Part shown: positions 1 to 7,281 of the stretch, in pieces
How the letters are laid out: each line of letters starts with the position of its first letter
How positions within the stretch are numbered: the stretch's first letter is position 1
Origin: Candidatus Omnitrophota bacterium
Lineage (GTDB): Bacteria; Omnitrophota; Gorgyraeia; JABMRN01
Assembly (NCBI GenBank): GCA_028702395.1
Contig: JAQVOV010000041.1
Location: 1-11,479 of the forward strand
Length of the DNA: 11,479 nt
Reading direction: 5' to 3'
Notes under the pieces: generated by a model
What the model was told of the DNA's origin: nothing
Databases searched by the model: none
What the model saw: only the letters and a program-made list of their open reading frames with translations
Translations under genes and position numbers: made by a program

Positions 1-574
1 ATCGCTTAATATTATCTTTATGTTTGTATATACCAATGAAGGCGATAACAAGAAGATAGAGTACTAAGCTTTTAGGTTTAAAGAAGATCAAAGCCAAAAC
101 AGGTAATGAGGCAGCTGCAAAAATTGACGCCAGAGAAACATATTTATAAAAAGTAAAGACCAATACCCAAATTAAAAAAGCACAAAGTATTATTTTTGGG
201 GCTAAAACAATAAGCACTCCAGTCGTTACAGCAACACCTTTCCCGCCTTTAAAATCAAGAAAAACAGTCCAAATATGTCCGCAAATAGCAGCAGTACCAA
301 CAAACATCTGTGCTATTTCAATAGATCCGTAAGCAATCTGTAAACCAAAAATTCGTGGTAAAAAATAAACTGCAAAAGCACCTTTAAGTACATCAATAAA
401 TAAAACTAAAAATCCGAATTTTTTTCCAAGTGTTCGATACACATTTGTTGCCCCAACATTTCCACTACCTACCTTTCGTATATCAATTCCTTTTACGATC
501 CTTGCTAATAGGTACGCAGTAGGAATCGCTCCGATAAAGTACCCAAAAATACTAGCTACTGCTAAGCTGAACAT
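1..574 (-). CDS. plsY: Glycerol-3-phosphate acyltransferase PlsY, 3' end cut by the window edge
   Basis: Inner-membrane enzyme that transfers an acyl group from acyl-phosphate to glycerol-3-phosphate, the first step of phospholipid synthesis in most bacteria. Translating from the ATG at 574 gives 191 codons to the window edge with no stop. All three PlsY signature loops are visible: GSGNVGATN (residues 36-44), the GH..TVFLDFKGGKGVA loop (about 99-115) and the start of the third motif, HKDNIKR (185-191). Hydrophobic segments lie between them, as expected for a multi-pass protein. Only roughly the last ten residues should be missing. The start is supported by a GGGAGG ribosome site six bases upstream and by the usual PlsY N-terminus. 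It follows pgsA, another phospholipid gene, after 105 bases that hold nothing I recognise beyond the ribosome site. Confidence 0.95.
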   Translation of the reverse strand, partial: MFSLAVASIFGYFIGAIPTAYLLARIVKGIDIRKVGSGNVGATNVYRTLGKKFGFLVLFIDVLKGAFAVYFLPRIFGLQIAYGSIEIAQMFVGTAAICGHIWTVFLDFKGGKGVAVTTGVLIVLAPKIILCAFLIWVLVFTFYKYVSLASIFAAASLPVLALIFFKPKSLVLYLLVIAFIGIYKHKDNIKR

Positions 575-679
575 AGATCCTCCCTTTCATCTATTTATCC
601 CTATGAGGGAATTTTTAATAAAAAATACACTTAAATAATACTTGTATCTTTATAAACTATTGATAAAATGACACTTGCA

Positions 680-1264
680 CTATATCGTTTTATCATATAA
701 CATTTTTTTTCTTTTCATTAATGCTATTCTAAAGTAATCTAAGCCAGAAACAACAGTAAAAATTAAAGTTAAAGCAATTAAAAAACTTTTATTTATCCCT
801 TTTGTATAAAAAACACATAAAATCAGCAAAAATTGGAAAAAAGTGGTTATTTTTCCTATAATAGTTGGGTTTAGCTGTAGTTTTGGTTCAATTTTCATAA
901 AAAAAATAAAGCCAATAACAATAAAAAGATCTCTAATAAGTACAATGATAGGCACAATAATTGGAAAAATACTAAAACTATCGGTCTTGCAGAAAAAATA
1001 TAGCCCAAATAACATACTTATAATAAGTGTTTTATCTGCAATAGGGTCGAGTTTACGGCCGAAATCAGAAATACATCCTGTTTTCCTGGCAAAATAACCA
1101 TCTAAAAAATCTGTAACTGCTGCTATAACAAATAGATATAAAAATATTTTAATGTATCCTTTAAAAATTAACCATAACAATAAAGGTATTACAAATATTC
1201 TTGAAAAAGTAAGTATATTTGCAACATTCATTCCATTTTTATCTAAAGTTTTGCCTTTTTTCAA
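680..1264 (-). CDS. pgsA: CDP-alcohol phosphatidyltransferase, probably phosphatidylglycerophosphate synthase PgsA
   Basis: Membrane enzyme that joins CDP-diacylglycerol to an alcohol. PgsA uses glycerol-3-phosphate, on the route to phosphatidylglycerol. Counting residues from the GTG at 1273, the signature D..DG..AR........G...D...D is complete: D55, D58, G59, A62, R63, G72, D76 and D80 (catalytic base). GKITTFFQ (140-147) resembles the GK.kT..Q motif typical of PgsA, favouring it over phosphatidylserine or cardiolipin synthases. The N-terminus NVANILTFSRI also fits. The longest frame opens with GTG at 1273, but that codon overlaps the only ribosome-like site. The TTG three codons on (1264) lies 8 bases after GGAG, so I chose it; the ATG at 1231 is a third option. 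The family is certain; PgsA over a sister enzyme is likely. Confidence 0.9.
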   Translation of the reverse strand: MKKGKTLDKNGMNVANILTFSRIFVIPLLLWLIFKGYIKIFLYLFVIAAVTDFLDGYFARKTGCISDFGRKLDPIADKTLIISMLFGLYFFCKTDSFSIFPIIVPIIVLIRDLFIVIGFIFFMKIEPKLQLNPTIIGKITTFFQFLLILCVFYTKGINKSFLIALTLIFTVVSGLDYFRIALMKRKKMLYDKTI

Positions 1265-1272
1265 TAAAATCA

Positions 1273-1277
1273 CTCCA
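1273..1277 (-). promoter_or_regulatory. Ribosome binding site that decides the pgsA start
   Basis: The minus strand reads TGGAG here. Its last G is also the first base of the GTG codon opening the longest pgsA frame, so the site cannot serve that GTG. It is 8 bases before an in-frame TTG at 1264-1262, which is good spacing. The start choice is an inference. Confidence 0.5.
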
Positions 1278-1390
1278 TTTCATAGCGTATTTAGCCTTTA
1301 GTCTCCTAATAGCACAATTCGCAAATAAATGTTCTAAATTCAGTTAACTTTTAAACTTTTTCCTAAAACCTCTTTTAGAAACATTCACGG

Positions 1391-1432
1391 ACTAATGGCT
1401 AACAGCTAAGTGCTAATGACTATTTGCTAAAT
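1391..1432. repeat. Heptad tandem repeat, GCTAACA type, in the lepB-pgsA spacer
   Basis: Six 7-base units in phase on the plus strand: actaatg, gctaaca, gctaagt, gctaatg, actattt, gctaaat. Units share (G/A)CTAAnn. Related heptads recur in the hisI/trpC junction (10719-10754). The rest of the 1282-1481 spacer is AT-rich, with a small CTAAAA/TTTTAG hairpin near 1365-1380 and no gene that I can see. Confidence 0.7.
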
Positions 1433-1481
1433 CAATTCACTTTAATATTCGTCCATTAAGTTTAATTTTAACCAATGATTT

Positions 1482-2150
1482 CTAAGCTATAAATCTAACT
1501 CTTTGTATTGGCCACCAGATCAAAAATACTTTTCCATTAAGATTTTTTTCAGGAACAAATCCCCAAAACCTTGAATCAACAGAATTTCCACTATTGTCAC
1601 CAAGAACAAAAAAATGTTCTTCTGGGACTATGATCTTTTTATTTTCCTGGGCAAACTCTCCACCGTTATAATATGTAAAAACATCTATTCTGCTATTTTC
1701 AAGTTTCTTATCATTAATGAATATATTTCCTGATTTGATCTCAACTTGGTCTCCAGGCAAACCGATCAATCTTTTGACAAGATATCTTGGAGCATACCAT
1801 TTAAAAAAGTTTTTTCCTTTATCCCAGAAAACTGGACCCACAAGTCTCTTATACTGATCTGCCGGATCTGGAACTTTTGGATCTGTAGGAGATACAAAAA
1901 CAATAATATCTCCACGTTTAGGTTCTCTTACTTTCGGCAATATCTTATCAGTAAAAGGAATGCTTGCTCCATATAAGAATTTATTAACAAAAATCCTATC
2001 GCCTATCTTTAAAGTTGGGTACATAGAAGTTGAAGGTATTTTAAAAGGCTGGACTATAAAAGCCCTTATTATCAACGCCAATATAAGCGCTATCATAAAT
2101 GGATAAAGCCATTCTCTCCACCAGTATGTCCATGTTCTAAACTTGTTCAT
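1482..2150 (-). CDS. lepB: Signal peptidase I
   Basis: Membrane-anchored serine peptidase that removes signal peptides from exported proteins on the outer face of the cytoplasmic membrane. The 222 residues show a single N-terminal hydrophobic anchor (about 17-33), then the catalytic serine box PSTSMYPTL (Ser42), the lysine box VKRLIGLPGD (Lys126, the general base of the Ser/Lys dyad) and the C-terminal box GDNSGNSVDSRFWG (about 184-197). Between GDIIVF (about 80-85) and the lysine box lies an unusually long loop of some 35 residues, containing PTDPKVPDPADQY and an aromatic FFKWYAP stretch. Short forms such as Bacillus SipS have only a few residues there. The ATG has an AAGGAA site at good distance. 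It follows lepA, as in many bacteria, but a 221-base repeat-filled spacer separates them. Confidence 0.96.
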   Translation of the reverse strand: MNKFRTWTYWWREWLYPFMIALILALIIRAFIVQPFKIPSTSMYPTLKIGDRIFVNKFLYGASIPFTDKILPKVREPKRGDIIVFVSPTDPKVPDPADQYKRLVGPVFWDKGKNFFKWYAPRYLVKRLIGLPGDQVEIKSGNIFINDKKLENSRIDVFTYYNGGEFAQENKKIIVPEEHFFVLGDNSGNSVDSRFWGFVPEKNLNGKVFLIWWPIQRVRFIA

Positions 2151-2200
2151 TATTTCCTTTCATTAGACAAGTAAAAGGCAAAAGTAAATGTCCATCTTTA

Positions 2201-2228
2201 GCCACGCGCCACGCGCTGCGAGGTAGTT
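2201..2228. repeat. GC-rich heptad repeat, GCCACGC type
   Basis: Plus strand reads gccacgc twice exactly, then gctgcga and ggtagtt, keeping a 7-base step. It is a GC-rich island in an AT-rich spacer, and is followed 60 bases on by the second GC-rich heptad block at 2286-2310. Confidence 0.55.
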
Positions 2229-2285
2229 GAACGTCAAAAAAATGGTTTTACTAAAACTGATTTCAGTATTTTCATTAATCTCGGA

Positions 2286-2310
2286 GCTCGCTGCGCGTAG
2301 CTCGAAGCTC
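2286..2310. repeat. 25-base GC-rich repeat, copy 1
   Basis: Identical over 25 bases to 7282-7306. It runs GCTCGCT, GCGCGTA, GCTCGAA, GCTC, so it is itself 7-base periodic, and it contains small self-complementary stretches (AGCT..AGCT). It lies in the lepA-lepB spacer. Confidence 0.85.
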
Positions 2311-2321
2311 TTGCTCAATCC

Positions 2322-2361
2322 AAAATCTTCCACTCTTTTATCTTTTGTCTTTTATCTTAGG
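2322..2361. repeat. Post-stop repeat module (GATAAAA heptads plus GTGGA motif), copy after lepA
   Basis: Plus strand: a degenerate aaaatcttccact (2322-2334), then heptads tctttta, tcttttg, tctttta, tcttagg (2334-2361). In the transcribed direction this is CCTAAGATAAAAGA-type heptads beginning about 10 bases after the lepA stop, ending in GAGTGGAAGATTTT. The same module follows the stop codons of the phosphatase gene (4417-4463) and trpC (9882-9928). Confidence 0.75.
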
Positions 2362-2371
2362 TTTATGTTAA

Positions 2372-4165
2372 CTAAATCTTAAGCGCTGCCCAAAAAGCTT
2401 TTTGAGGGATCTGAACTTTTCCGAACTGCTTCATTTTTTTCTTCCCCTCTTTTTGCTTTTCCAATAGTTTTCTTTTTCTTGAAATATCCCCTCCATAACA
2501 TTTACTTGTAACATCTTTTCCCATTGAACCGACATTTTCTCTTGCAAGGACCTTTCCTCCTACAACTGCCTGCAACGCTATCTTGAACAAATGCCGAGGT
2601 ATTTCCTCTCGAAGTTTTTCGACAAGTGCACGCCCTTTTGTCAGAGCTTTATCTTTATGTACTAAAATACTTAAAGCATCACATTTGTCACCGTTAATGA
2701 GTATATCCATTTTAACAATACTACTTTCCCTGTAATCAAAAAACTCATAATCCATAGAACCATAACCACGGGTAATTGATTTTATTTTATCATAAAAGTC
2801 TGTAATTATCTCAGCCAAGGGCATTTCAAAAAGCACTTGTACTTTTGATTCATCAAGGAATTCTGTACTGACGAACACACCTCTTTTATTTGTACCAAGC
2901 TCCATTATCTCTCCCAAGTATTCTTTAGGGAACATGATATTGACTTTAACAAATGGTTCTTCTGTCTTTTTTATTTCTGTTGATTCAGGAAATCGTGTAG
3001 GATTATCTACATCTCTACAGATGCCATCAGTTCCATGAACCTTGAAAATGACACTAGGTGTTGTTGAAAGAATATTAAGATCATACTCTCTTGTGATCCT
3101 TTCCTGTATTATTTCCATATGCAGTAGCCCAAGAAATCCGCATCTAAAACCAAACCCTAATGCAATTGAAGTTTCTGCTTCAAAAATAAAAGCACTGTCA
3201 GTAAGTTGCAATTTCTCCATGGCACTTTTCAGATCCACATAATCGCCTGAATTGATCGGATAAATTCCGCAAAACACCATGGGATGAACTACTTTATATC
3301 CAGGCAAAGCTTTTGTAGCAGGATGTTTTTCTTCTGTTACTGTGTCTCCTACGATCACATCCTTTGCATTTTTTATATTACAAACAATATAGCCTACTTC
3401 TCCGCAATTAAGAGAACTTACCTTGAGTGGTTTTGGACTAAAAACCCCAACTTCTTTAACTTCATATATATTTCCTGTATGCATCATTCTAACCTTTGAG
3501 CCGGGCTTTATCTCTCCATTTTTTATACAAATATAAACAATTACCCCTTTATACACATCATATTTAGAATCAAATATAAGAGCTTGTAAAGGTGCCTGTG
3601 GATCGCCCTTTGGAGGAGGTATCACTTTAACGATCTCTTCTAAAATATCTTCAATACCTATACCGGCTTTTGCACTAGCAGGCATGATCCTTTCTTGGCT
3701 AAGACCCAAAATATCAGTGATCTCATGGGTTACTCTGGCAATATCAGCATTTTGTAAATCTATTTTGTTAATAACAGGAATTATCTTCAAGTTGTGATCA
3801 AATGTAAGATAAAGATTTGCAACAGTTTGAGCCTCAACTCCTTGAGTTGCATCTACAAGTAAAAGTGCACCTTCACATGCAGCTATAGCTTTTGAAACCT
3901 CATATGAAAAATCAACATGCCCTGGTGTGTCAATAAGATTTAACTGATATTTATCGCCATCTTTTGCTTGGTAAATTATTTTTACTGCACTTGCTTTTAT
4001 AGTTATCCCGCGTTCTCGTTCTAGATCCATACTATCCAGTAATTGCGCCTTAAGCTCTCTTTTATTGACCGATTTAGTGACCTCAAGAAATCTATCTGCA
4101 AGCGTGGATTTTCCATGATCAATATGCGCTACTATACAAAAATTTCGTATATTCTCTTGTTTCAT
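2372..4165 (-). CDS. lepA: Elongation factor 4 (LepA), ribosome back-translocase GTPase
   Basis: Translational GTPase that binds ribosomes and acts on post-translocation complexes; often bound near the cell membrane. At 597 residues it matches the usual length (E. coli 599). The G motifs are intact: AHIDHGKST (13-21), RERGIT (50-55), DTPGH (79-83, with the GTPase-activating His83), NKID (133-136) and SAK (164-166). The family-specific C-terminal domain is complete, with the VGGKVLARENV and GDISRKRKLLEKQKEGKKKMK stretches and the typical end FWAALKI. The ATG follows a GGGAG site. Upstream is a 305-base repeat-rich spacer; downstream a repeat block starts about 10 bases after the TAG stop. No anomaly in the protein. 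Confidence 0.98.
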   Translation of the reverse strand: MKQENIRNFCIVAHIDHGKSTLADRFLEVTKSVNKRELKAQLLDSMDLERERGITIKASAVKIIYQAKDGDKYQLNLIDTPGHVDFSYEVSKAIAACEGALLLVDATQGVEAQTVANLYLTFDHNLKIIPVINKIDLQNADIARVTHEITDILGLSQERIMPASAKAGIGIEDILEEIVKVIPPPKGDPQAPLQALIFDSKYDVYKGVIVYICIKNGEIKPGSKVRMMHTGNIYEVKEVGVFSPKPLKVSSLNCGEVGYIVCNIKNAKDVIVGDTVTEEKHPATKALPGYKVVHPMVFCGIYPINSGDYVDLKSAMEKLQLTDSAFIFEAETSIALGFGFRCGFLGLLHMEIIQERITREYDLNILSTTPSVIFKVHGTDGICRDVDNPTRFPESTEIKKTEEPFVKVNIMFPKEYLGEIMELGTNKRGVFVSTEFLDESKVQVLFEMPLAEIITDFYDKIKSITRGYGSMDYEFFDYRESSIVKMDILINGDKCDALSILVHKDKALTKGRALVEKLREEIPRHLFKIALQAVVGGKVLARENVGSMGKDVTSKCYGGDISRKRKLLEKQKEGKKKMKQFGKVQIPQKAFWAALKI

Positions 4166-4183
4166 TTTCTCCCTTTTATGATT

Positions 4184-4218
4184 TAGTGATTAGTAACTAG
4201 TAATTAGTGACTAGAAAA
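4184..4218. repeat. Heptad tandem repeat, TAGTGAC type, copy 1
   Basis: Plus strand units: tagtgat, tagtaac, tagtaat, tagtgac, then tagaaaa. The same set in another order, with the same tagaaaa end, is at 7135-7169. Both copies lie about 20 bases upstream of a start codon (lepA here, rpe there). Confidence 0.85.
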
Positions 4219-4277
4219 GTCTACATAGACTCCTTAAATTCACTAAAATCTATTAACCATCAACGTTAATCAGCTTC

Positions 4278-4322
4278 CATCAACTGATCAAACCAGAGCA
4301 ACTAGTTCAACTAATCAATTAT
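4278..4322. repeat. Nonamer tandem repeat, GTTCAACTA type, copy 1
   Basis: Five 9-base units in phase: catcaactg, atcaaacca, gagcaacta, gttcaacta, atcaattat. The same unit type is repeated at 7328-7372, including an identical gttcaacta. Confidence 0.7.
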
Positions 4323-4353
4323 CATCAAGCCCTATAAACCTTTTTAACCGTTC

Positions 4354-4395
4354 TGGTTTCTGGTCACTGGTCTCTGGTCACTAGTTACTAGTCAC
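4354..4395. repeat. Heptad tandem repeat, TGGTCAC/TAGTCAC type
   Basis: Six units in phase on the plus strand: tggtttc, tggtcac, tggtctc, tggtcac, tagttac, tagtcac. The last two are the reverse complement of the TAGTGAC-type units at 4184-4211, so the two blocks could base-pair across about 140 bases. Confidence 0.8.
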
Positions 4396-4429
4396 CAAGC
4401 CCTATTAACTCTATCCAGGACGCTCCACC
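4388..4429. repeat. Dispersed ~42-base repeat, copy 1
   Basis: Aligns without gaps to 7239-7280 with roughly 34 of 42 positions identical by eye. It begins ctagtcaccaa and ends in the aggacgctccacc motif. Part of it (CAAGCCCTATnAAC) occurs a third time at 4326-4339. Confidence 0.75.
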
Positions 4430-4463
4430 CTTTTATCTTTATTCTTTTATCTTTTATCTTAAA
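4417..4463. repeat. Post-stop repeat module, copy after the phosphatase-like gene
   Basis: Motif aggacgctccacc (4417-4429), then heptads tctttat, tctttta, tctttta, tcttaaa (4436-4463). In the transcribed direction the heptads begin 7 bases after the TGA stop of the gene ending at 4471, followed by GGGTGGAGCGTCCT. Confidence 0.75.
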
Positions 4464-4470
4464 CATCCTA

Positions 4471-5028
4471 TCAACCGATATCTATTATCTCCCATGTACC
4501 TGCATCTGTCATTATGCTCCAAATATCATTAACATCTAAACTTTGAAAATGGCATTTAATAAGAGCTATAACGATTTCATGTGCAACAATACATATCTGT
4601 TTATTTTTATTTTTATCAACTATCTTTTGAACAAAATTCACAACTCTGTCATATGCTTCTTTTACACTCTCCCCTTGAGGAGGTTTTGTTGAAAAAGGTG
4701 ATGCTTTCCAGGAAACATATTGCTTTGTATATCTTTTTTTTATTTCAGCAAGCGTTAATCCTTGCCATAACCCATGATCCAATTCATTTAATTCTTTAGC
4801 TTTTTTTAATTTCATGTTATGTTCTTCAGCTATTATTGATGCTGTTTCATAACTTCTGGAAAGACAACTGGAAAATATACAATCTATCTTAACTTCTTTA
4901 AGCTCATATGCTGCTCTTTTAGCAGACAAAACACCTCTCTCGTTAAGGGGGATATCCAAACTTCCCTGAATACGATTTATAACATTCCAATCTGTATGTC
5001 CTGTTCGAACAACTATTAGTTTTGTCAT
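4471..5028 (-). CDS. Histidine phosphatase superfamily (phosphoglycerate-mutase-like) protein with altered catalytic RHG motif
   Basis: Clear member of the fold shared by cofactor-dependent phosphoglycerate mutase, CobC-like phosphatases and related enzymes. Family landmarks: the N-terminal strand TKLIVVR, IPLNERG..SA (27-35), SSCLSRSYETA (53-63, with the phosphate-binding Arg58), ELDHGLWQG (82-90, acid Glu82) and IVAHEIVIALI (about 147-157, His150). The catalytic motif, normally RHGET with the histidine that becomes phosphorylated, reads RTGHT (8-12): Thr9 replaces that histidine and His11 stands two residues later. At 185 residues the length is normal and the frame is open. It starts 9 bases after the phosphohexomutase stop, with AGGT upstream, so it is probably co-transcribed with rpe and the mutase. 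Substrate unknown; it may be inactive or use His11. Confidence 0.88.
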   Translation of the reverse strand: MTKLIVVRTGHTDWNVINRIQGSLDIPLNERGVLSAKRAAYELKEVKIDCIFSSCLSRSYETASIIAEEHNMKLKKAKELNELDHGLWQGLTLAEIKKRYTKQYVSWKASPFSTKPPQGESVKEAYDRVVNFVQKIVDKNKNKQICIVAHEIVIALIKCHFQSLDVNDIWSIMTDAGTWEIIDIG

Positions 5029-5037
5029 TTTTACCTA

Positions 5038-6483
5038 TTAAACTTTCTTTAAAAAGATCTTACCAAAATCAAGAAGATCTAAAGCTTCTTTTTCACTTCT
5101 TCCCTCAGAATAAACACGAAGTTTAGGTTCAGTTCCAGAAGGTCTAAGCATTACCCACGTTTTATCCTTAAAAATGAATTTGAATCCATCATATGTTTTA
5201 GTTTCAACAACTTCTCTTCCCAAAATAGTCTTAAATGGTTTTTCTTTCAGCATCTTTATAAGTTTTTTCTTTTTTTCCAAAGAACACTTCAGATCAAACC
5301 TTTTGTACACATATGTCCCATATTCTTTATCAATATCTTTAAGGATCTGGACAAGCGATTTCTTTTTATAGGCTATCATTTCTAATATTAAAAGTCCTGA
5401 AAGTATTCCATCCCTTTCAGGCAGCCATCCTTTATAAGCTACCCCGCCTGTTTCCTCTCCTCCTATCAACACATCTTCACTTTCAAAAAGATCTGAAATA
5501 TACTTAAAGCCTACAGGTGTTTCAAAAGTTTTTAACTTGTATTTTGCTGCTATTTTGTCAATAAGAGAGGTCCCGCATATCGTTTGAACTACTACCCCTT
5601 TCTTTTTTTTATTTTCAAAAAGATGCAACAATAATAAAGTCATGACTTTATGGCCGCTAAGGATCTCTCCTTTTCCTGTAAGCACTCCTAATCTATCCCC
5701 ATCACCATCTGTTGCAAGCGCAACATCATACCCTTTGTTTTTCATGTATTCTGAAGTAGGTATAAGATGATATTCATTTGGTTCAGGAGACCTTTTTCCA
5801 AAATAGGGATCTCTATTGCTATTAATAGTTGTTACTTTATTTTTTGAGCCTTTTAGTATCTGTTCAATATATCTAAGTCCCGTACCATTCATACTATCAA
5901 CAAGAACATTTAAGTTCGCTTTTTTAAGGATCTTTAAATTTAAGAATTTTTGAATTGCTTTAATATGGTCTTTTGCAATATCCTTGTACACTACTAACCC
6001 TTTTTTAAGAGCTTCTTCTATATTCATGTCCTTAACAGTTGTTTTATAGAACTTTGATTCCATATGATCAGTAGCATCTTTACCAGCTGAACCGCCATAA
6101 TACTCTTTATATTTTATTCCATTATATTCTCCGGGATTATGACTCGCTGTTACCATTACTCCGCCAAGATATCCTTTATCAACGATCTCATAGCTTACTG
6201 AAGGAGTAGGACAGGCTCTATCAGTTAATATCACGTTTATGCCGTTTGCTGCCAGAACACACGCTATCTTTTCTGCATATTTTTCAGATAAAAAACGAAG
6301 ATCATACCCTACAACAACCTTGTATTTTCTTTTGTAATATGGAGAGGTCTTTTTTTGAATGAATTTCTTTCGATATTTCACATAATCAGCGATTGATTGA
6401 GCGACCATTTTTACATTGTCAAAAGTAAAATCATCACTTATTATTGCTCGCCATCCATCAGTACCAAAATTTATTTTATTCAC
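5038..6483 (-). CDS. Alpha-D-phosphohexomutase (phosphoglucomutase/phosphomannomutase)
   Basis: Moves phosphate between C1 and C6 of a hexose, linking glycolysis to nucleotide-sugar synthesis. The four active-site loops are intact: TASHNP with phosphoserine Ser114 (112-117), metal-binding DGDGDR (259-264), the sugar-recognition loop GGEETGG (341-347) and the phosphate-binding loop RPSGTEPKLR (447-456). The 481 residues are slightly long for this family; a lysine-rich stretch at about 37-55 lies in the first domain. The motifs do not settle whether glucose-, mannose- or glucosamine-phosphate is preferred, so I give no symbol. The start is GTG (6483), 7 bases after GGAGG, and overlaps the last 8 bases of rpe (GTGAATAA), implying translational coupling. 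Confidence 0.93.
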   Translation of the reverse strand: MNKINFGTDGWRAIISDDFTFDNVKMVAQSIADYVKYRKKFIQKKTSPYYKRKYKVVVGYDLRFLSEKYAEKIACVLAANGINVILTDRACPTPSVSYEIVDKGYLGGVMVTASHNPGEYNGIKYKEYYGGSAGKDATDHMESKFYKTTVKDMNIEEALKKGLVVYKDIAKDHIKAIQKFLNLKILKKANLNVLVDSMNGTGLRYIEQILKGSKNKVTTINSNRDPYFGKRSPEPNEYHLIPTSEYMKNKGYDVALATDGDGDRLGVLTGKGEILSGHKVMTLLLLHLFENKKKKGVVVQTICGTSLIDKIAAKYKLKTFETPVGFKYISDLFESEDVLIGGEETGGVAYKGWLPERDGILSGLLILEMIAYKKKSLVQILKDIDKEYGTYVYKRFDLKCSLEKKKKLIKMLKEKPFKTILGREVVETKTYDGFKFIFKDKTWVMLRPSGTEPKLRVYSEGRSEKEALDLLDFGKIFLKKV

Positions 6484-7117
6484 CTCTTAACCTCCGTATT
6501 GCTTTTGAATAATCCTTGTCACCAAAAACTGCAGTGCCTGCTACTAATACATTTGCACCTGCTTCTCTGGCCTTTTGTGCTGTTTCTTGATTGATCCCGC
6601 CATCTACTTCAATATAACCTTTGAAGTTAGTCTTTAAATATTGTATTTTCTTTAAAGCACTCTCCAGAAACCTCTGCCCTCCAAAACCAGGTTCAACACT
6701 CATTATAAGAACAAGATCCAATTCAGCTAAGAAGTCATCTAAAACCTCTACATCTGTTCCTGGTTTAATGGAAATGCCTGCTTTAACACCAAGGTCTTTT
6801 ATCTTTTTTATGACACTTTTTGGATCTTTTACTGCTTCATAATGAAAAACAATGATATCTGCACCTGCATCGATAAAATCTTTCATATATTTTTCAGGAT
6901 CAGATATCATAAGATGAACATCAAATGTCTTTTCAGTAACATTTCTAACGGACCTTACAACAATTGCCCCAATGGAAATATTGGGCACAAAACTCCCATC
7001 CATTACATCAACATGTATCCAATCAGCTCCAGCATCAATAACAGCTTTTATTTCTTTGCCAAGTATTGAAAAATCTGCACTTAGAATGCTTGGCGCAATT
7101 AAAACTTTGTTTTTCAT
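6476..7117 (-). CDS. rpe: Ribulose-phosphate 3-epimerase
   Basis: Interconverts ribulose-5-phosphate and xylulose-5-phosphate in the pentose phosphate pathway; a cytosolic TIM barrel. The 213 residues are of standard length and carry the expected active-site strands: APSILSADF (8-16), WIHVDVMDG (33-41, with His35 and catalytic Asp37), DVHLMI with metal-binding His68, SVEPGFGGQ.F (about 140-150) and VDGGI (about 171-175, second catalytic Asp). The frequent histidine after MDG is serine here, a position that varies in the family. The ATG follows a strong GGAGGAG site. It overlaps the following phosphohexomutase gene by 8 bases, giving a sugar-phosphate operon. Its upstream spacer holds TAGTGAC-type heptads within 20 bases of the start codon. 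Confidence 0.97.
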   Translation of the reverse strand: MKNKVLIAPSILSADFSILGKEIKAVIDAGADWIHVDVMDGSFVPNISIGAIVVRSVRNVTEKTFDVHLMISDPEKYMKDFIDAGADIIVFHYEAVKDPKSVIKKIKDLGVKAGISIKPGTDVEVLDDFLAELDLVLIMSVEPGFGGQRFLESALKKIQYLKTNFKGYIEVDGGINQETAQKAREAGANVLVAGTAVFGDKDYSKAIRRLRGE

Positions 7118-7134
7118 TTCTCCTCCATAATCTT

Positions 7135-7169
7135 TAGTAACTAGTGATTAGTGACTAGTAATTAGAAAA
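7135..7169. repeat. Heptad tandem repeat, TAGTGAC type, copy 2
   Basis: Plus strand units: tagtaac, tagtgat, tagtgac, tagtaat, tagaaaa. These are the four units of 4184-4211 in another order, with the same tagaaaa end, again just upstream of a start codon (rpe). Confidence 0.85.
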
Positions 7170-7238
7170 GTTACTAAGAACTTTTCTACTTCCATAGATT
7201 TTTTCTTTTTATTCACTAAGCACGATCTTACCTATTCG

Positions 7239-7280
7239 CTAGTCACCAAACCCTCTAAACCCAATCTGGGACGTTCCACT
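7239..7280. repeat. Dispersed ~42-base repeat, copy 2
   Basis: Gap-free match of about 80 percent by eye to 4388-4429, starting ctagtcaccaa and ending gggacgttccact. Directly followed by the GC-rich 25-base repeat. Confidence 0.75.
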
Positions 7281-7281
7281 G

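Larger units (their letters stand above)
4166..4470. other. 305-base gene-free spacer built of mosaic short repeats
   Basis: Between the phosphatase-like gene and lepA there is no plausible gene. Most of the spacer can be assigned to repeats: TAGTGAC-type heptads (4184-4218), 9-base units (4278-4322), a short CAAGCCCTATAAAC copy (4326-4339), TGGTCAC-type heptads (4354-4395), the ~42-base shared unit (4388-4429) and TCTTTTA heptads to 4463. The lepA ribosome site is at the low end. I see no convincing promoter, though lepA probably needs one here. Confidence 0.8.

Noticed and set aside
598..610. Hairpin TCCCTATGAGGGA upstream of plsY as a terminator
   Set aside because: The stem is only five pairs and the T-rich side faces the plus strand, which carries no gene. 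In the pgsA-plsY direction no T run follows.
843..1097. Plus-strand open frame opposite pgsA
   Set aside because: Shadow of the PgsA coding frame; no ribosome site and no homology that I recognise.
1365..1380. CTAAAA/TTTTAG hairpin after lepB as a terminator
   Set aside because: The stem is purely AT-rich apart from one pair and is followed by GAAAAAG rather than T residues in the direction of transcription.
4184..4463. CRISPR-like repeat array
   Set aside because: Units are 7 or 9 bases, tandem and degenerate, with no unique spacers of constant length and no cas genes.
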